64,000 nt of DNA from Pythium myriotylum (GCA_023091665.1 JALJCQ010000013.1:2728001-2792000); one strand, 5' to 3'; shown: positions 11,701 to 26,700, counted from the first letter of the stretch. Numbers and translations are program-made. Notes: generated from the letters alone by a model not told the origin.

Positions 11701-14700
11701 ACGCCGGCGATGTGTCTATCTCTGGTGGCTCGACGAGTAGTGCGGCACACCGTGGCGGCTCCGTGTCGGTGACGACGGGTCCGGATGGAACTGTGCATAT
11801 CGTGACGAGCAGTCGTACGAGCAACGTTGGTGGCGACGTGTCTGTGTCTGCTGGCGGCAGCAGCAGCTCTAGCGCAGGTGGTGCAAGCGTGCGTGTTTCG
11901 GGCGGGTCGTTGGATGCGTCGAGCGGTGTGGCGGGCGGAGTGTCTTTGTCTGGTGGCGTCGCATCGAGTGCATCTGGAACGTCCGTGGGCGGCGCTGTGT
12001 CTGTCGTGGGCGGTTCGAGTGCGTCCAGCGTCGGCGGGACTGTGTCGTTGTCGTCTGGATCGGGCGTGCAGGCGAGTGGTCGTGTGGAGTTGTTGAGCGG
12101 CGCTGGTGGGTCTGGCGTCGGTTCTAGCGGCAACGTGTCTGTGGGCAGTGGTTCTACGACTGGGTCATCTTCGTCGTCTGGTCAGTTGACGTTGTTGTCA
12201 GGAGACTCTCCGAGTGGCAGCAGTGGCGTTGTGTCGATCGGATCTGGTGCGTCTAGCGCGACAGCAGGCGGCGTGTCTGTGGTCGGTGGCGTGAGCAGCG
12301 TTGGTTCTGGCGGTTCGTTGTCGTTGTCGAGCGGTTCTGGCAGCGTTGGAAGTGGCTCGGTGACGGTGTCTTCGTCTGCGAGCACTGGTAGTGCAGTGTC
12401 TGGCGGTGTGAAGTTGACGTCTGGATCGACTGTGAGCGCGGGGTCCGGTTCGGTGGAGGTCGGCGGCGGCTCTAGCAGCAGTTCAAGCGGCGGTGGCGTG
12501 TCTGTCGTCGGTGGCGCGAGCTCGAGTGGTCCCGGTGGCGCATTGTCGATGTCGGGTGGAGCGTCGTCGTCGGGTTCATCTGGTGGTGTGTCCGTGACTG
12601 GCGGTGATTCATCTGGAAGCGGATCTGGTGGCAACGTGTTGTTGGCGAGCGGCGTCGCATCTGGCAGTGGTGCGGGCGGCAACGTGACGATTCGCAGTGG
12701 TGCGTCATCGAGTGGCGTGTCTGGCGCGGTGTCGTTGTCGAGTGGCTCTGGGGGTGCCGTGAGCATCGTGCAGGGCGACAGCAGCGGCGTTGGTGGTGAC
12801 GTGTCGATCAGTGGTGGAGCCGTGGACAGTGCGTTGTCAGCGCAGTCGTTGAAGATCGTGGGTTCGTCGAATGCTCAAGGTGCCGGCGGCGACGTGTCGG
12901 TGGACGGAGGGTCTTCTATGGGTTCGACGGGCGGATCGGTGCTTGTGAGCAGCGGCAGCGGGTCCGTGTCAAGTGGCAAGGCGGTGTTGTCTTCGCGTCC
13001 AGGCGGTTCGTCTACGAGCGGCGAGGTGCGCGTGGAGAGCGGTTCAAGCAATGGCGTGAGCGGTTCCGTAGTCGTCGGCAGTGGCGCAGGTGCCGCGGGT
13101 GCTGGCTCAGTGAGTGTGGTCGGTGGCTCGTCTTCCGGTGGTGCCGGCGCGAATGTGTCTGTTGTTGGCGGTGTGTCGACGGTATCGATCGGTGGCAATG
13201 TGACGGTCGCGAGTGGCGTCGGTGCGGGTGCAAGCGGCACAGTGGTGGTATCGAGTGCGTCTGTGTCGGGCACGAGTGCAAGCGGCGCGGTGTCAGTCGG
13301 CAGCGGATCTAGCGCGGGCGGTGTGAGCGGCTCTGTGATCGTATCATCTGGTGAGTCTCTTCAGCGGAGTGGCGGCAGCGTGCAGGTGGTCGGCGGGAAG
13401 GCATCATCGACAGGCGGCGATGTGAGTGTGTCAGGCGGCGCCGGTTCGTCGGTTGGAGGCGGTTCGGTGTCTTTGTCTGGTGGTGCTGGTTCACTTGGCG
13501 GCGAGGTGCGTGTGTCGGGTGGTACGAGTGCCTCGGACACCGGAGCTGCCGTGCGCGTCGTGAGTGGCGTGGGATCTGTGTCATCGTCAAGCGGCTCTGT
13601 GGAGGTGTCAAGCGCTGTTGGTTCGAGCTCTGGGAACGTGTCATTGTCTTCTGGTGGTGCGAGTGGCGCGTCTGCTGGACACATCACTTTGTCTGTGGGG
13701 TCTTCTCCGCAGACGGGTGGTAGTGTGAAGGTGTCTGGTGGTTCGAGCGCTGGATCTGTCGCTGGCGATGTCACGTTGACCGGCGGGGCGTCTACATCGA
13801 GTGCGTCGGGCAGCGGTGTGTCTGCTGGCGTCGTTCGCGTGGTTGGCGGCGAGTCGACGGGTTCTGTTGACGGCGGTGCCGTGTCGTTGTCTGGAGGATC
13901 TGGCGTGAGCCGTGGCGGTTCTGTGTCGGTTGTGAGTGGCAGCGGATCTGGCGCGTCGACGAGCAGCGGTAACGTGACGGTGGGTTCATCGGTTGTGTCT
14001 GGTCAGGGCGTGAGCGGGTCATTGGCGATCGGAAGTGGCGCGTCTTCGCAGGGTGTGTCCGGATCTGTGTCGGTGGGCAGCGGTGACTCGAGCGGCGCGT
14101 CGACAGGCGATGTGAGCGTGTCTGCTGGCGTGAGCGTTGGTGCTGGTGGCGGTTCGCTGTCGTTGTCTGGCGGTTCGAGTGGCGGTGCTTCTGTGGGCGG
14201 CGCTGTGAGCGTGCGGAGCGGAGGGTCTTCAGGTGCGGCAAGCGGCGTGTTGAGGCTCTCAAGTGAAGCCGGAAGCGGTTCGTTCGGCAGTGGTAACACA
14301 TCCGTGGGCACGGGCGTGACGACGTCTGGTTCGTCTGGTTCAGTCACGTTGTCGTCTGGAGCGAGTACGAGTGGCGTGAGTGGAGCCGTGTCGATCGGTA
14401 GCGGCGACGCGAGCTCATCGGACGCCGGCGATGTGTCTATCTCTGGTGGCTCGACGAGTAGTGCGGCACACCGTGGCGGCTCCGTGTCGGTGACGACGGG
14501 TCCGGATGGAACTGTGCATATCGTGACGAGCAGTCGTACGAGCAACGTTGGTGGCGACGTGTCTGTGTCTGCTGGCGGCAGCAGCAGCTCTAGCGCAGGT
14601 GGTGCAAGCGTGCGTGTTTCGGGCGGGTCGTTGGATGCGTCGAGCGGTGTGGCGGGCGGAGTGTCTTTGTCTGGTGGCGTCGCATCGAGTGCATCTGGAA

Positions 14701-17700
14701 CGTCCGTGGGCGGCGCTGTGTCTGTCGTGGGCGGTTCGAGTGCGTCCAGCGTCGGCGGGACTGTGTCGTTGTCGTCTGGATCGGGCGTGCAGGCGAGTGG
14801 TCGTGTGGAGTTGTTGAGCGGCGCTGGTGGGTCTGGCGTCGGTTCTAGCGGCAACGTGTCTGTGGGCAGTGGTTCTACGACTGGGTCATCTTCGTCGTCT
14901 GGTCAGTTGACGTTGTTGTCAGGAGACTCTCCGAGTGGCAGCAGTGGCGTTGTGTCGATCGGATCTGGTGCGTCTAGCGCGACAGCAGGCGGCGTGTCTG
15001 TGGTCGGTGGCGTGAGCAGCGTTGGTTCTGGCGGTTCGTTGTCGTTGTCGAGCGGTTCTGGCAGCGTTGGAAGTGGCTCGGTGACGGTGTCTTCGTCTGC
15101 GAGCACTGGTAGTGCAGTGTCTGGCGGTGTGAAGTTGACGTCTGGATCGACTGTGAGCGCGGGGTCCGGTTCGGTGGAGGTCGGCGGCGGCTCTAGCAGC
15201 AGTTCAAGCGGCGGTGGCGTGTCTGTCGTCGGTGGCGCGAGCTCGAGTGGTCCCGGTGGCGCATTGTCGATGTCGGGTGGAGCGTCGTCGTCGGGTTCAT
15301 CTGGTGGTGTGTCCGTGACTGGCGGTGATTCATCTGGAAGCGGATCTGGTGGCAACGTGTTGTTGGCGAGCGGCGTCGCATCTGGCAGTGGTGCGGGCGG
15401 CAACGTGACGATTCGCAGTGGTGCGTCATCGAGTGGCGTGTCTGGCGCGGTGTCGTTGTCGAGTGGCTCTGGGGGTGCCGTGAGCATCGTGCAGGGCGAC
15501 AGCAGCGGCGTTGGTGGTGACGTGTCGATCAGTGGTGGAGCCGTGGACAGTGCGTTGTCAGCGCAGTCGTTGAAGATCGTGGGTTCGTCGAATGCTCAGG
15601 GTGCCGGCGGCGACGTGTCGGTGGACGGAGGGTCTTCTATGGGTTCGACGGGCGGATCGGTGCTTGTGAGCAGCGGCAGCGGGTCCGTGTCAAGTGGCAA
15701 GGCGGTGTTGTCTTCGCGTCCAGGCGGTTCGTCTACGAGCGGCGAGGTGCGCGTGGAGAGCGGTTCAAGCAATGGCGTGAGCGGTTCCGTAGTCGTCGGC
15801 AGTGGCGCAGGTGCCGCGGGTGCTGGCTCAGTGAGTGTGGTCGGTGGCTCGTCTTCCGGTGGTGCCGGCGCGAATGTGTCTGTTGTTGGCGGTGTGTCGA
15901 CGGTATCGATCGGTGGCAATGTGACGGTCGCGAGTGGCGTCGGTGCGGGTGCAAGCGGCACAGTGGTGGTATCGAGTGCGTCTGTGTCGGGCACGAGTGC
16001 AAGCGGCGCGGTGTCAGTCGGCAGCGGATCTAGCGCGGGCGGTGTGAGCGGCTCTGTGATCGTATCATCTGGTGAGTCTCTTCAGCGGAGTGGCGGCAGC
16101 GTGCAGGTGGTCGGCGGGAAGGCATCATCGACAGGCGGCGATGTGAGTGTGTCAGGCGGCGCCGGTTCGTCGGTTGGAGGCGGTTCGGTGTCTTTGTCTG
16201 GTGGTGCTGGTTCACTTGGCGGCGAGGTGCGTGTGTCGGGTGGTACGAGTGCCTCGGACACCGGAGCTGCCGTGCGCGTCGTGAGTGGCGTGGGATCTGT
16301 GTCATCGTCAAGCGGCTCTGTGGAGGTGTCAAGCGCTGTTGGTTCGAGCTCTGGGAACGTGTCATTGTCTTCTGGTGGTGCGAGTGGCGCGTCTGCTGGA
16401 CACATCACTTTGTCTGTGGGGTCTTCTCCGCAGACGGGTGGTAGTGTGAAGGTGTCTGGTGGTTCGAGCGCTGGATCTGTCGCTGGCGATGTCACGTTGA
16501 CCGGCGGGGCGTCTACATCGAGTGCGTCGGGCAGCGGTGTGTCTGCTGGCGTCGTTCGCGTGGTTGGCGGCGAGTCGACGGGTTCTGTTGACGGCGGTGC
16601 CGTGTCGTTGTCTGGAGGATCTGGCGTGAGCCGTGGCGGTTCTGTGTCGGTTGTGAGTGGCAGCGGATCTGGCGCGTCGACGAGCAGCGGTAACGTGACG
16701 GTGGGTTCATCGGTTGTGTCTGGTCAGGGCGTGAGCGGGTCATTGGCGATCGGAAGTGGCGCGTCTTCGCAGGGTGTGTCCGGATCTGTGTCGGTGGGCA
16801 GCGGTGACTCGAGCGGCGCGTCGACAGGCGATGTGAGCGTGTCTGCTGGCGTGAGCGTTGGTGCTGGTGGCGGTTCGCTGTCGTTGTCTGGCGGTTCGAG
16901 TGGCGGTGCTTCTGTGGGCGGCGCTGTGAGCGTGCGGAGCGGAGGGTCTTCAGGTGCGGCAAGCGGCGTGTTGAGGCTCTCAAGTGAAGCCGGAAGCGGT
17001 TCGTTCGGCAGTGGTAACACATCCGTGGGCACGGGCGTGACGACGTCTGGTTCGTCTGGTTCAGTCACGTTGTCGTCTGGAGCGAGTACGAGTGGCGTGA
17101 GTGGAGCCGTGTCGATCGGTAGCGGCGACGCGAGCTCATCGGACGCCGGCGATGTGTCTATCTCTGGTGGCTCGACGAGTAGTGCGGCACACCGTGGCGG
17201 CTCCGTGTCGGTGACGACGGGTCCGGATGGAACTGTGCATATCGTGACGAGCAGTCGTACGAGCAACGTTGGTGGCGACGTGTCTGTGTCTGCTGGCGGC
17301 AGCAGCAGCTCTAGCGCAGGTGGTGCAAGCGTGCGTGTTTCGGGCGGGTCGTTGGATGCGTCGAGCGGTGTGGCGGGCGGAGTGTCTTTGTCTGGTGGCG
17401 TCGCATCGAGTGCATCTGGAACGTCCGTGGGCGGCGCTGTGTCTGTCGTGGGCGGTTCGAGTGCGTCCAGCGTCGGCGGGACTGTGTCGTTGTCGTCTGG
17501 ATCGGGCGTGCAGGCGAGTGGTCGTGTGGAGTTGTTGAGCGGCGCTGGTGGGTCTGGCGTCGGTTCTAGCGGCAACGTGTCTGTGGGCAGTGGTTCTACG
17601 ACTGGGTCATCTTCGTCGTCTGGTCAGTTGACGTTGTTGTCAGGAGACTCTCCGAGTGGCAGCAGTGGCGTTGTGTCGATCGGATCTGGTGCGTCTAGCG

Positions 17701-20700
17701 CGACAGCAGGCGGCGTGTCTGTGGTCGGTGGCGTGAGCAGCGTTGGTTCTGGCGGTTCGTTGTCGTTGTCGAGCGGTTCTGGCAGCGTTGGAAGTGGCTC
17801 GGTGACGGTGTCTTCGTCTGCGAGCACTGGTAGTGCAGTGTCTGGCGGTGTGAAGTTGACGTCTGGATCGACTGTGAGCGCGGGGTCCGGTTCGGTGGAG
17901 GTCGGCGGCGGCTCTAGCAGCAGTTCAAGCGGCGGTGGCGTGTCTGTCGTCGGTGGCGCGAGCTCGAGTGGTCCCGGTGGCGCATTGTCGATGTCGGGTG
18001 GAGCGTCGTCGTCGGGTTCATCTGGTGGTGTGTCCGTGACTGGCGGTGATTCATCTGGAAGCGGATCTGGTGGCAACGTGTTGTTGGCGAGCGGCGTCGC
18101 ATCTGGCAGTGGTGCGGGCGGCAACGTGACGATTCGCAGTGGTGCGTCATCGAGTGGCGTGTCTGGCGCGGTGTCGTTGTCGAGTGGCTCTGGGGGTGCC
18201 GTGAGCATCGTGCAGGGCGACAGCAGCGGCGTTGGTGGTGACGTGTCGATCAGTGGTGGAGCTGTGGACAGTGCGTTGTCAGCGCAGTCGTTGAAGATCG
18301 TGGGTTCGTCGAATGCTCAGGGTGCCGGCGGCGACGTGTCGGTGGACGGAGGGTCTTCTATGGGTTCGACGGGCGGATCGGTGCTTGTGAGCAGCGGCAG
18401 CGGGTCCGTGTCAAGTGGCAAGGCGGTGTTGTCTTCGCGTCCAGGCGGTTCGTCTACGAGCGGCGAGGTGCGCGTGGAGAGCGGTTCAAGCAATGGCGTG
18501 AGCGGTTCCGTAGTCGTCGGCAGTGGCGCAGGTGCCGCGGGTGCTGGCTCAGTGAGTGTGGTCGGTGGCTCGTCTTCCGGTGGTGCCGGCGCGAATGTGT
18601 CTGTTGTTGGCGGTGTGTCGACGGTATCGATCGGTGGCAATGTGACGGTCGCGAGTGGCGTCGGTGCGGGTGCAAGCGGCACAGTGGTGGTATCGAGTGC
18701 GTCTGTGTCGGGCACGAGTGCAAGCGGCGCGGTGTCAGTCGGCAGCGGATCTAGCGCGGGCGGTGTGAGCGGCTCTGTGATCGTATCATCTGGTGAGTCT
18801 CTTCAGCGGAGTGGCGGCAGCGTGCAGGTGGTCGGCGGGAAGGCATCATCGACAGGCGGCGATGTGAGTGTGTCAGGCGGCGCCGGTTCGTCGGTTGGAG
18901 GCGGTTCGGTGTCTTTGTCTGGTGGTGCTGGTTCACTTGGCGGCGAGGTGCGTGTGTCGGGTGGTACGAGTGCCTCGGACACCGGAGCTGCCGTGCGCGT
19001 CGTGAGTGGCGTGGGATCTGTGTCATCGTCAAGCGGCTCTGTGGAGGTGTCAAGCGCTGTTGGTTCGAGCTCTGGGAACGTGTCATTGTCTTCTGGTGGT
19101 GCGAGTGGCGCGTCTGCTGGACACATCACTTTGTCTGTGGGGTCTTCTCCGCAGACGGGTGGTAGTGTGAAGGTGTCTGGTGGTTCGAGCGCTGGATCTG
19201 TCGCTGGCGATGTCACGTTGACCGGCGGGGCGTCTACATCGAGTGCGTCGGGCAGCGGTGTGTCTGCTGGCGTCGTTCGCGTGGTTGGCGGCGAGTCGAC
19301 GGGTTCTGTTGACGGCGGTGCCGTGTCGTTGTCTGGAGGATCTGGCGTGAGCCGTGGCGGTTCTGTGTCGGTTGTGAGTGGCAGCGGATCTGGCGCGTCG
19401 ACGAGCAGCGGTAACGTGACGGTGGGTTCATCGGTTGTGTCTGGTCAGGGCGTGAGCGGGTCATTGGCGATCGGAAGTGGCGCGTCTTCGCAGGGTGTGT
19501 CCGGATCTGTGTCGGTGGGCAGCGGTGACTCGAGCGGCGCGTCGACAGGCGATGTGAGCGTGTCTGCTGGCGTGAGCGTTGGTGCTGGTGGCGGTTCGCT
19601 GTCGTTGTCTGGCGGTTCGAGTGGCGGTGCTTCTGTGGGCGGCGCTGTGAGCGTGCGGAGCGGAGGGTCTTCAGGTGCGGCAAGCGGCGTGTTGAGGCTC
19701 TCAAGTGAAGCCGGAAGCGGTTCGTTCGGCAGTGGTAACACATCCGTGGGCACGGGCGTGACGACGTCTGGTTCGTCTGGTTCAGTCACGTTGTCGTCTG
19801 GAGCGAGTACGAGTGGCGTGAGTGGAGCCGTGTCGATCGGTAGCGGCGACGCGAGCTCATCGGACGCCGGCGATGTGTCTATCTCTGGTGGCTCGACGAG
19901 TAGTGCGGCACACCGTGGCGGCTCCGTGTCGGTGACGACGGGTCCGGATGGAACTGTGCATATCGTGACGAGCAGTCGTACGAGCAACGTTGGTGGCGAC
20001 GTGTCTGTGTCTGCTGGCGGCAGCAGCAGCTCTAGCGCAGGTGGTGCAAGCGTGCGTGTTTCGGGCGGGTCGTTGGATGCGTCGAGCGGTGTGGCGGGCG
20101 GAGTGTCTTTGTCTGGTGGCGTCGCATCGAGTGCATCTGGAACGTCCGTGGGCGGCGCTGTGTCTGTCGTGGGCGGTTCGAGTGCGTCCAGCGTCGGCGG
20201 GACTGTGTCGTTGTCGTCTGGATCGGGCGTGCAGGCGAGTGGTCGTGTGGAGTTGTTGAGCGGCGCTGGTGGGTCTGGCGTCGGTTCTAGCGGCAACGTG
20301 TCTGTGGGCAGTGGTTCTACGACTGGGTCATCTTCGTCGTCTGGTCAGTTGACGTTGTTGTCAGGAGACTCTCCGAGTGGCAGCAGTGGCGTTGTGTCGA
20401 TCGGATCTGGTGCGTCTAGCGCGACAGCAGGCGGCGTGTCTGTGGTCGGTGGCGTGAGCAGCGTTGGTTCTGGCGGTTCGTTGTCGTTGTCGAGCGGTTC
20501 TGGCAGCGTTGGAAGTGGCTCGGTGACGGTGTCTTCGTCTGCGAGCACTGGTAGTGCAGTGTCTGGCGGTGTGAAGTTGACGTCTGGATCGACTGTGAGC
20601 GCGGGGTCCGGTTCGGTGGAGGTCGGCGGCGGCTCTAGCAGCAGTTCAAGCGGCGGTGGCGTGTCTGTCGTCGGTGGCGCGAGCTCGAGTGGTCCCGGTG

Positions 20701-23700
20701 GCGCATTGTCGATGTCGGGTGGAGCGTCGTCGTCGGGTTCATCTGGTGGTGTGTCCGTGACTGGCGGTGATTCATCTGGAAGCGGATCTGGTGGCAACGT
20801 GTTGTTGGCGAGCGGCGTCGCATCTGGCAGTGGTGCGGGCGGCAACGTGACGATTCGCAGTGGTGCGTCATCGAGTGGCGTGTCTGGCGCGGTGTCGTTG
20901 TCGAGTGGCTCTGGGGGTGCCGTGAGCATCGTGCAGGGCGACAGCAGCGGCGTTGGTGGTGACGTGTCGATCAGTGGTGGAGCTGTGGACAGTGCGTTGT
21001 CAGCGCAGTCGTTGAAGATCGTGGGTTCGTCGAATGCTCAGGGTGCCGGCGGCGACGTGTCGGTGGACGGAGGGTCTTCTATGGGTTCGACGGGCGGATC
21101 GGTGCTTGTGAGCAGCGGCAGCGGGTCCGTGTCAAGTGGCGTGGTTCGTATCGCGACCAGAGACAACGTGATCGGACGGAGCGGTGACATTCGTTTGCAG
21201 CCTGGTACGAGCACTGGATCTGTCGCTGGCGATGTCACGTTGACCGGCGGGGCGTCTACATCGAGTGCGTCGGGCAGCGGTGTGTCTGCTGGCGTCGTTC
21301 GCGTGGTTGGCGGCGAGTCGACGGGTTCTGTTGACGGCGGTGCCGTGTCGTTGTCTGGAGGATCTGGCGTGAGCCGTGGCGGTTCTGTGTCGGTTGTGAG
21401 TGGCAGCGGATCTGGCGCGTCGACGAGCAGCGGTAACGTGACGGTGGGTTCATCGGTTGTGTCTGGTCAGGGCGTGAGCGGGTCATTGGCGATCGGAAGT
21501 GGCGCGTCTTCGCAGGGTGTGTCCGGATCTGTGTCGGTGGGCAGCGGTGACTCGAGCGGCGCGTCGACAGGCGATGTGAGCGTGTCTGCTGGCGTGAGCG
21601 TTGGTGCTGGTGGCGGTTCGCTGTCGTTGTCTGGCGGTTCGAGTGGCGGTGCTTCTGTGGGCGGCGCTGTGAGCGTGCGGAGCGGAGGGTCTTCAGGTGC
21701 GGCAAGCGGCGTGTTGAGGCTCTCAAGTGAAGCCGGAAGCGGTTCGTTCGGCAGTGGTAACACATCCGTGGGCACGGGCGTGACGACGTCTGGTTCGTCT
21801 GGTTCAGTCACGTTGTCGTCTGGAGCGAGTACGAGTGGCGTGAGTGGAGCCGTGTCGATCGGTAGCGGCGACGCGAGCTCATCGGACGCCGGCGATGTGT
21901 CTATCTCTGGTGGCTCGACGAGTAGTGCGGCACACCGTGGCGGCTCCGTGTCGGTGACGACGGGTCCGGATGGAACTGTGCATATCGTGACGAGCAGTCG
22001 TACGAGCAACGTTGGTGGCGACGTGTCTGTGTCTGCTGGCGGCAGCAGCAGCTCTAGCGCAGGTGGTGCAAGCGTGCGTGTTTCGGGCGGGTCGTTGGAT
22101 GCGTCGAGCGGTGTGGCGGGCGGAGTGTCTTTGTCTGGTGGCGTCGCATCGAGTGCATCTGGAACGTCCGTGGGCGGCGCTGTGTCTGTCGTGGGCGGTT
22201 CGAGTGCGTCCAGCGTTGGCGGGACTGTGTCGTTGTCGTCTGGATCGGGCGTGCAGGCGAGTGGTCGTGTGGAGTTGTTGAGCGGCGCTGGTGGGTCTGG
22301 CGTCGGTTCTAGCGGCAACGTGTCTGTGGGCAGTGGTTCTACGACTGGGTCATCTTCGTCGTCTGGTCAGTTGACGTTGTTGTCAGGAGACTCTCCGAGT
22401 GGCAGCAGTGGCGTTGTGTCGATCGGATCTGGTGCGTCTAGCGCGACAGCAGGCGGCGTGTCTGTGGTCGGTGGCGTGAGCAGCGTTGGTTCTGGCGGTT
22501 CGTTGTCGTTGTCGAGCGGTTCTGGCAGCGTTGGAAGTGGCTCGGTGACGGTGTCTTCGTCTGCGAGCACCGGTAGTGCAGTGTCTGGCGGTGTGAAGTT
22601 GACGTCTGGATCGACTGTGAGCGCGGGGTCCGGTTCGGTGGAGGTCGGCGGCGGCTCTAGCAGCAGTTCAAGCGGCGGTGGCGTGTCTGTCGTCGGTGGC
22701 GCGAGCTCGAGTGGTCCCGGTGGCGCATTGTCGATGTCGGGTGGAGCGTCGTCGTCGGGTTCATCTGGTGGTGTGTCCGTGACTGGCGGTGATTCATCTG
22801 GAAGCGGATCTGGTGGCAACGTGTTGTTGGCGAGCGGCGTCGCATCTGGCAGTGGTGCGGGCGGCAACGTGACGATTCGCAGTGGTGCGTCATCGAGTGG
22901 CGTGTCTGGCGCGGTGTCGTTGTCGAGTGGCTCTGGGGGTGCCGTGAGCATCGTGCAGGGCGACAGCAGCGGCGTTGGTGGTGACGTGTCGATCAGTGGT
23001 GGAGCCGTGGACAGTGCGTTGTCAGCGCAGTCGTTGAAGATCGTGGGTTCGTCGAATGCTCAAGGTGCCGGCGGCGACGTGTCGGTGGACGGAGGGTCTT
23101 CTATGGGTTCGACGGGCGGATCGGTGCTTGTGAGCAGCGGCAGCGGGTCCGTGTCAAGTGGCGTGGTTCGTATCGCGACCAGAGACAACGTGATCGGACG
23201 GAGCGGTGACATTCGTTTGCAGCCTGGTACGAGCACTGGATCTGTCGCTGGCGATGTCACGTTGACCGGCGGGGCGTCTACATCGAGTGCGTCGGGCAGC
23301 GGTGTGTCTGCTGGCGTCGTTCGCGTGGTTGGCGGCGAGTCGACGGGTTCTGTTGACGGCGGTGCCGTGTCGTTGTCTGGAGGATCTGGCGTGAGCCGTG
23401 GCGGTTCTGTGTCGGTTGTGAGTGGCAGCGGATCTGGCGCGTCGACGAGCAGCGGTAACGTGACGGTGGGTTCATCGGTTGTGTCTGGTCAGGGCGTGAG
23501 CGGGTCATTGGCGATCGGAAGTGGCGCGTCTTCGCAGGGTGTGTCCGGATCTGTGTCGGTGGGCAGCGGTGACTCGAGCGGCGCGTCGACAGGCGATGTG
23601 AGCGTGTCTGCTGGTGTGAGCGTTGGTGCTGGTGGCGGTTCGCTGTCGTTGTCTGGCGGTTCGAGTGGCGGTGCTTCTGTGGGCGGCGCTGTGAGCGTGC

Positions 23701-26700
23701 GGAGCGGAGGGTCTTCAGGTGCGGCAAGCGGCGTGTTGAGGCTCTCAAGTGAAGCCGGAAGCGGTTCGTTCGGCAGTGGTAACACATCCGTGGGCACGGG
23801 CGTGACGACGTCTGGTTCGTCTGGTTCAGTCACGTTGTCGTCTGGAGCGAGTACGAGTGGCGTGAGTGGAGCCGTGTCGATCGGTAGCGGCGACGCGAGC
23901 TCATCGGACGCCGGCGATGTGTCTATCTCTGGTGGCTCGACGAGTAGTGCGGCACACCGTGGCGGCTCCGTGTCGGTGACGACGGGTCCGGATGGAACTG
24001 TGCATATCGTGACGAGCAGTCGTACGAGCAACGTTGGTGGCGACGTGTCTGTGTCTGCTGGCGGCAGCAGCAGCTCTAGCGCAGGTGGTGCAAGCGTGCG
24101 TGTTTCGGGCGGGTCGTTGGATGCGTCGAGCGGTGTGGCGGGCGGAGTGTCTTTGTCTGGTGGCGTCGCATCGAGTGCATCTGGAACGTCCGTGGGCGGC
24201 GCTGTGTCTGTCGTGGGCGGTTCGAGTGCGTCCAGCGTTGGCGGGACTGTGTCGTTGTCGTCTGGATCGGGCGTGCAGGCGAGTGGTCGTGTGGAGTTGT
24301 TGAGCGGCGCTGGTGGGTCTGGCGTCGGTTCTAGCGGCAACGTGTCTGTGGGCAGTGGTTCTACGACTGGGTCATCTTCGTCGTCTGGTCAGTTGACGTT
24401 GTTGTCAGGAGACTCTCCGAGTGGCAGCAGTGGCGTTGTGTCGATCGGATCTGGTGCGTCTAGCGCGACAGCAGGCGGCGTGTCTGTGGTCGGTGGCGTG
24501 AGCAGCGTTGGTTCTGGCGGTTCGTTGTCGTTGTCGAGCGGTTCTGGCAGCGTTGGAAGTGGCTCGGTGACGGTGTCTTCGTCTGCGAGCACTGGTAGTG
24601 CAGTGTCTGGCGGTGTGAAGTTGACGTCTGGATCGACTGTGAGCGCGGGGTCCGGTTCGGTGGAGGTCGGCGGCGGCTCTAGCAGCAGTTCAAGCGGCGG
24701 TGGCGTGTCTGTCGTCGGTGGCGCGAGCTCGAGTGGTCCCGGTGGCGCATTGTCGATGTCGGGTGGAGCGTCGTCGTCGGGTTCATCTGGTGGTGTGTCC
24801 GTGACTGGCGGTGATTCATCTGGAAGCGGATCTGGTGGCAACGTGTTGTTGGCGAGCGGCGTCGCATCTGGCAGTGGTGCGGGCGGCAACGTGACGATTC
24901 GCAGTGGTGCGTCATCGAGTGGCGTGTCTGGCGCGGTGTCGTTGTCGAGTGGCTCTGGGGGTGCCGTGAGCATCGTGCAGGGCGACAGCAGCGGCGTTGG
25001 TGGTGACGTGTCGATCAGTGGTGGAGCTGTGGACAGTGCGTTGTCAGCGCAGTCGTTGAAGATCGTGGGTTCGTCGAATGCTCAGGGTGCCGGCGGCGAC
25101 GTGTCGGTGGACGGAGGGTCTTCTATGGGTTCGACGGGCGGATCGGTGCTTGTGAGCAGCGGCAGCGGGTCCGTGTCAAGTGGCAAGGCGGTGTTGTCTT
25201 CGCGTCCAGGCGGTTCGTCTACGAGCGGCGAGGTGCGCGTGGAGAGCGGTTCAAGCAATGGCGTGAGCGGTTCCGTAGTCGTCGGCAGTGGCGCAGGTGC
25301 CGCGGGTGCTGGCTCAGTGAGTGTGGTCGGTGGCTCGTCTTCCGGTGGTGCCGGCGCGAATGTGTCTGTTGTTGGCGGTGTGTCGACGGTATCGATCGGT
25401 GGCAATGTGACGGTCGCGAGTGGCGTCGGTGCGGGTGCAAGCGGCACAGTGGTGGTATCGAGTGCGTCTGTGTCGGGCACGAGTGCAAGCGGCGCGGTGT
25501 CAGTCGGCAGCGGATCTAGCGCGGGCGGTGTGAGCGGCTCTGTGATCGTATCATCTGGTGAGTCTCTTCAGCGGAGTGGCGGCAGCGTGCAGGTGGTCGG
25601 CGGGAAGGCATCATCGACAGGCGGCGATGTGAGTGTGTCAGGCGGCGCCGGTTCGTCGGTTGGAGGCGGTTCGGTGTCTTTGTCTGGTGGTGCTGGTTCA
25701 CTTGGCGGCGAGGTGCGTGTGTCGGGTGGTACGAGTGCCTCGGACACCGGAGCTGCCGTGCGCGTCGTGAGTGGCGTGGGATCTGTGTCATCGTCAAGCG
25801 GCTCTGTGGAGGTGTCAAGCGCTGTTGGTTCGAGCTCTGGGAACGTGTCATTGTCTTCTGGTGGTGCGAGTGGCGCGTCTGCTGGACACATCACTTTGTC
25901 TGTGGGGTCTTCTCCGCAGACGGGTGGTAGTGTGAAGGTGTCTGGTGGTTCGAGCGCTGGATCTGTCGCTGGCGATGTCACGTTGACCGGCGGGGCGTCT
26001 ACATCGAGTGCGTCGGGCAGCGGTGTGTCTGCTGGCGTCGTTCGCGTGGTTGGCGGCGAGTCGACGGGTTCTGTTGACGGCGGTGCCGTGTCGTTGTCTG
26101 GAGGATCTGGCGTGAGCCGTGGCGGTTCTGTGTCGGTTGTGAGTGGCAGCGGATCTGGCGCGTCGACGAGCAGCGGTAACGTGACGGTGGGTTCATCGGT
26201 TGTGTCTGGTCAGGGCGTGAGCGGGTCATTGGCGATCGGAAGTGGCGCGTCTTCGCAGGGTGTGTCCGGATCTGTGTCGGTGGGCAGCGGTGACTCGAGC
26301 GGCGCGTCGACAGGCGATGTGAGCGTGTCTGCTGGTGTGAGCGTTGGTGCTGGTGGCGGTTCGCTGTCGTTGTCTGGCGGTTCGAGTGGCGGTGCTTCTG
26401 TGGGCGGCGCTGTGAGCGTGCGGAGCGGAGGGTCTTCAGGTGCGGCAAGCGGCGTGTTGAGGCTCTCAAGTGAAGCCGGAAGCGGTTCGTTCGGCAGTGG
26501 TAACACATCCGTGGGCACGGGCGTGACGACGTCTGGTTCGTCTGGTTCAGTCACGTTGTCGTCTGGAGCGAGTACGAGTGGCGTGAGTGGAGCCGTGTCG
26601 ATCGGTAGCGGCGACGCGAGCTCATCGGACGCCGGCGATGTGTCTATCTCTGGTGGCTCGACGAGTAGTGCGGCACACCGTGGCGGCTCCGTGTCGGTGA